Part shown: positions 7,118 to 10,143 of the stretch, one piece after another | Layout: each line of letters opens with the position of its first letter | How positions within the stretch are numbered: position 1 is the first letter of the stretch | DNA from: Acidobacteriota bacterium | GTDB lineage: Bacteria > Acidobacteriota > Terriglobia > Terriglobales > Acidobacteriaceae | NCBI GenBank assembly: GCA_021801945.1 | Contig: JAKABE010000089.1 | Span: 1-10,143, forward strand | Direction of reading: 5' to 3' | Length of the DNA: 10,143 bases | The notes under the pieces: model-generated | What the model was told of the DNA's origin: nothing | What the model saw: only the letters and a program-made list of their open reading frames with translations | Databases searched by the model: none | Position numbers and translations under genes: made by a program

Positions 7118-10100
7118 TCAGAACTCAACCCGCGCTTCAAAGGCAATCATGCGCGGCGAGTTGTCTCCGCCCAGGCCCACGCCCAGCAGCCCCGTGGGCG
7201 GGCCGATGGCGCTCTCCAGCGTGCCGAACTTGGGCGGAATGAACTCGCCGGGCACGCCCGCCTCTACGTTGCTGGGCAGCGCGAAGTTGGGATGGTTGAA
7301 AGCGTTGAACATCTGCACGTCGAAGCGCAGCAAGGCTCTCTCCGGCAGTGGAAAGTTGCGCGAGAGATATACGTCGGAGTCGGCGAAGTCCGGTCCGCGC
7401 AGCGTGTTCCGCCCCGAGTTGCCGAACTGGCAGTTGGCCGCCGAATCGCCGCCCGTGCACGCCCCCGTTGTGGGGTCGACCACGGAGACAAATGCAGCCG
7501 GGTTCAGCCACTGCTTTGTGCCCGCAACGGTCACGCCGGAATACGCGCTCTTGCGATAGAGGGGCACGCCCGGAACCCGCCGCGCAAACTGCGGCCCGGT
7601 GGCCTGAAAGATGCCCTTCCCGCCGGCCGTATACGGCTGGCTGAGCACGGTGAATGGAAGTCCCATGTGAAAAAATGCTGTCGCAGAGAATGACCAGCCG
7701 TGAAAGAGCGCGCGGAATAGCGCGTGCCGGGACGTGAAGGGAATCCGGTAGATGCCGAAGGCAGAGATGTTGTGGCGCACGTCATAGTCGCAGTTGCCGT
7801 ATTCCCGGCTCAGTTCGCCCGGCAGCGGCGAGAGAATTCCCTGCGTCGAGAACGAAAGCAGGCCGCCGTTTGAAACTTCGTCGAGGCAATGGCTCAGCGT
7901 GTAGTTGGCGCGCAGCGTCAGGCTTGCAAATTGCCCGGAGAAGCTGGCCTGTAGGCCCGAGTAATTGCTGTTGGCGCCGGTGAGGAACTCGTTCACGCTG
8001 CCGAACCGCTGATCGAGTGGCTGGCTGTAGGGATAGGGGGCAAAGCAGCCTGCGCATACGGTCTGGTAACCGTTCAGCCCCACCTGGTAGGGCTCATGGG
8101 TGCCGTTGGTGCCCACATAGTCGATGCTGAGGTCTCCACGCGTTCCCCACTGGCGCTCGATGCCCAGGTTGTATTCGTAGTAGACAGGGGTCTTGAGCGT
8201 GCCCGCAGGAAAGGTATTCAGGCTCACGGCCAGCGGGCAGGTGGGTGCACCCGCGGCGATTCCCGCACAGGGCGCCGCGCCCTGCTTGAAGACCGTTTGG
8301 AACTGGCGGTTGGCGTTCCGGGCCGCGCTAGCCGCGCTGTTTGCGACGCCGGGCGCAATGGCCACGCCCCCCACCTGGCCGCCAATGCCGCCCACAAAGG
8401 TGGGCGCGTAGGGAGCGTTGGTTGCGGCCAGGTCTGCGATTTGCGCGGGAATGATGTCGTTGAAGACGCCGAAGCCCATGTGCAGCACAAGGTTGTGCGC
8501 CACCTGGAAAGCCGCCGAGACGCGCGGCTGCCAAACCAGGAATTGAGCCGCCGGATACAAACTCCGCACCCTGGTTTCAATGGCCTGATCGAGGGGCTGG
8601 TTGCGGTTGTGCGAGAGGCCGAGGAAGGAGCCCGCGGGCCGCGCAAACAACCGATGCTGGTTCACGGGATTGGTATTCCACGTCACTCGCACGCCGGCCA
8701 TCAATGTTGCGCGCACCGCCGGCTTGTAGGTATCCATCGCGTAGAGGCCCAGATTGCCCTCGGCGATCCGCTCCTTGAGCGTGATGGGAAACGTCTGGCT
8801 CTCAGTGTAGGCAGCGCCGTAGGTGAACTCTGCCAGGTCGTTGTAGACGGCGGCGGGCACGGTCCCTTCACCGAGGTCGTAGTCGCTTACGTCGATGCGC
8901 CGCGAATTGGCCCCGAACCGGTAGTCGTTTTTGCCGCGCGTCCAGTCCAGGTTGTCGTTGATCTGCCATTGCGTGACGATGCGCCCCTGGGGGTAGGTGT
9001 TATCGTTGCCGCCGATGGTGGTGAAAGGCGCGTTGTTGCTGCCCGCCATGAGCACGATGGGAAACTTCTCCAAGACCTGCGCGTAGTTGTCCGGCTCGAA
9101 GATGCTTGAGTACCAGCTCACTCCCGGGTTGAACTGGTTCACGAGATCGGGGCTGAAGATGTGCGTGTAGCCGGCTACCAGCGTGCGCTGCGGCTGCGGC
9201 GAGTAGGAGTCGAAGATGGGATTCACCGCATCGGTGTAAGCGGCCTGGAGACCGGTGTCCTGCTGGAAGCGGTACCAGGTGCTGTTGCTGGCGTTGATGG
9301 TGTGGTCGATCTTGAGGACGATCAGATTCTCATAGTCATCGTTGGTGAGGGATCGCTCGCTCTGGTTGGCGCAGCCGGCGCCGTCGAAGAGATGGCCGCT
9401 GGTCTGCGCGCCTGGGAGCAGCGCGCCGCTCGCGTCCAGCGGGCAGGAGCTGACCGGAACCGGCGTTCCGGCTGTGCTTTGGTAGAGACTGAACATCGAC
9501 CGGTAGAACGGGACCTCCGCCGGTTCGGGCGGAAGCTCGGTTCCGGTTATCGGGTCCTTCCCGCCCAATGAAAGCTGCTTGAGTACGTACTGCTGATAAG
9601 CCGGCGAGGGCGCCACTACCTGCGTCACCAGGGGCAGCGCGATCCGCACTCCTTCGTAGCTGGCAAAGAAGAACAGCTTGTTCCGGCGGATGGGCCCGCC
9701 CAGGCTCACGCCGAACTCGTTCACGTTCGAGCGCGGCTTCTTGGCGATGTTGCCTGGCGTGTCGTTGGCGTGCAGAAAGTAGTCCTCGGCGTTGAGCGCC
9801 GAGCCGTTCCAAGTTTCGTAGAGATCGCCGTGAAAATGGTTGGTGCCCGACTTGGTCACGTAGTCCACCTGCGAGGCTCCGTAGCGGCCCTGGTCGACGG
9901 AGTAGGAGTTGGTGTTCACCGTAACCTCCTGCACGGCGTCAAGCCCGATCACCAGGTTGGTAGAGAGGCCGATGTTCAACCCCAGCCAGGGATCGTTGGT
10001 GTCGTATCCATCCAGGATGTAGCCGTTCGAGGTGGCCGGCAGTCCATTGAACTCCACGTTGCCGTAGCCGCCAGCGGCCTGGATGTTGTCGTTCGAGGAG

Positions 10101-10143
10101 CCAGCGGTGTTCATCAGCGCCCCCGGCGCGAACTGCGCGAGGA
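7118..10143 (-). CDS. Oar-like TonB-dependent outer-membrane receptor (5' end outside the window)
   Basis: Partial gene: the frame is open through the right edge, so the signal peptide and the expected N-terminal carboxypeptidase-regulatory-like domain are not visible. About 1,007 residues remain. Numbering from the Met at 10114, plug-domain marks are NGLPATSNGYILDGYDTND (23-41), GLDAVQEVTVNTNSYSVDQG (57-76) and VTKSGTNHFHGDLYE (86-100). Next comes VNEFGVSLGGPIRRNKLFFFASYEG (from 131), typical of the entry into the barrel. The remainder is a large beta barrel with long loops, the RFDVQMFNAFNHPNF motif (930-944) and a C-terminal Phe (EARVEF), as outer-membrane barrels require. Ten cysteines occur as five sequential pairs. 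Such receptors import ligands using TonB energy, and in Acidobacteriota they are numerous and often linked to glycan or peptide uptake. The substrate here is unknown. The internal Met at 10114 is not taken as the true start. Confidence 0.95.
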   Translation of the reverse strand, partial: LAQFAPGALMNTAGSSNDNIQAAGGYGNVEFNGLPATSNGYILDGYDTNDPWLGLNIGLSTNLVIGLDAVQEVTVNTNSYSVDQGRYGASQVDYVTKSGTNHFHGDLYETWNGSALNAEDYFLHANDTPGNIAKKPRSNVNEFGVSLGGPIRRNKLFFFASYEGVRIALPLVTQVVAPSPAYQQYVLKQLSLGGKDPITGTELPPEPAEVPFYRSMFSLYQSTAGTPVPVSSCPLDASGALLPGAQTSGHLFDGAGCANQSERSLTNDDYENLIVLKIDHTINASNSTWYRFQQDTGLQAAYTDAVNPIFDSYSPQPQRTLVAGYTHIFSPDLVNQFNPGVSWYSSIFEPDNYAQVLEKFPIVLMAGSNNAPFTTIGGNDNTYPQGRIVTQWQINDNLDWTRGKNDYRFGANSRRIDVSDYDLGEGTVPAAVYNDLAEFTYGAAYTESQTFPITLKERIAEGNLGLYAMDTYKPAVRATLMAGVRVTWNTNPVNQHRLFARPAGSFLGLSHNRNQPLDQAIETRVRSLYPAAQFLVWQPRVSAAFQVAHNLVLHMGFGVFNDIIPAQIADLAATNAPYAPTFVGGIGGQVGGVAIAPGVANSAASAARNANRQFQTVFKQGAAPCAGIAAGAPTCPLAVSLNTFPAGTLKTPVYYEYNLGIERQWGTRGDLSIDYVGTNGTHEPYQVGLNGYQTVCAGCFAPYPYSQPLDQRFGSVNEFLTGANSNYSGLQASFSGQFASLTLRANYTLSHCLDEVSNGGLLSFSTQGILSPLPGELSREYGNCDYDVRHNISAFGIYRIPFTSRHALFRALFHGWSFSATAFFHMGLPFTVLSQPYTAGGKGIFQATGPQFARRVPGVPLYRKSAYSGVTVAGTKQWLNPAAFVSVVDPTTGACTGGDSAANCQFGNSGRNTLRGPDFADSDVYLSRNFPLPERALLRFDVQMFNAFNHPNFALPSNVEAGVPGEFIPPKFGTLESAIGPPTGLLGVGLGGDNSPRMIAFEARVEF

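Noticed and set aside
6773..7693. 306-residue + strand frame across the intergenic repeats and the end of the receptor gene
   Set aside because: It reads through the tandem and inverted repeats and opposite the conserved receptor C-terminus; no start signal or domain.
8096..9109. 337-residue + strand frame opposite the receptor barrel
   Set aside because: Antisense shadow; Arg/Gly/Val/His-rich with no recognisable motif, while the minus strand encodes a coherent TonB receptor.

Overview
This GC-rich window looks like chromosome from an Acidobacteriota species, probably of the Terriglobia (formerly Acidobacteriia). The main reason is a very large Oar-like TonB-dependent receptor with the NAFNHPNF-type C-terminal motif that is abundant in that group. 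The HslU/HslV forms and the Gly-zipper envelope protein also fit. No 16S rRNA or other phylogenetic marker is present, so the assignment is an inference.

Layout. Positions 1-548 hold no gene I can support. On the + strand follow a PitA-type phosphate transporter (549-2168) and, behind a strong Shine-Dalgarno, an 87-residue single-pass membrane protein of unknown function (2276-2539). A convergent junction (2540-2660) leads to the minus-strand hslV-hslU pair (4815 down to 2661), the ATP-dependent two-component protease. Its members are 82 bases apart, with a potential hairpin between them. A 370-base divergent intergenic region (4816-5185) separates hslV from a + strand membrane-anchored protein with a DUF3592-like domain (5186-5662). 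That gene converges on a minus-strand secreted protein (6762 down to 5803) carrying two copies of a beta-rich repeat and a C-terminal glycine zipper. A 355-base non-coding stretch (6763-7117) holds a perfect 9-bp inverted repeat and an 8-nt tandem repeat. The rest is the C-terminal ~1,000 residues of the TonB-dependent receptor, read on the minus strand and running off the right edge.

How the genes work together. Only hslV and hslU form a clear functional unit: protease chamber plus unfoldase. The phosphate carrier, the outer-membrane receptor, the Gly-zipper protein and the two small membrane proteins suggest a general transport and envelope neighbourhood without an obvious shared pathway. 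I see no phage, IS element, CRISPR array, tRNA, rRNA or defence system. The points most worth a second look are the HslV start and propeptide, the insertion near the HslU C-terminus, the hslV-hslU intergenic architecture, the paired cysteines of the receptor, and the inverted and tandem repeats downstream of the receptor gene.
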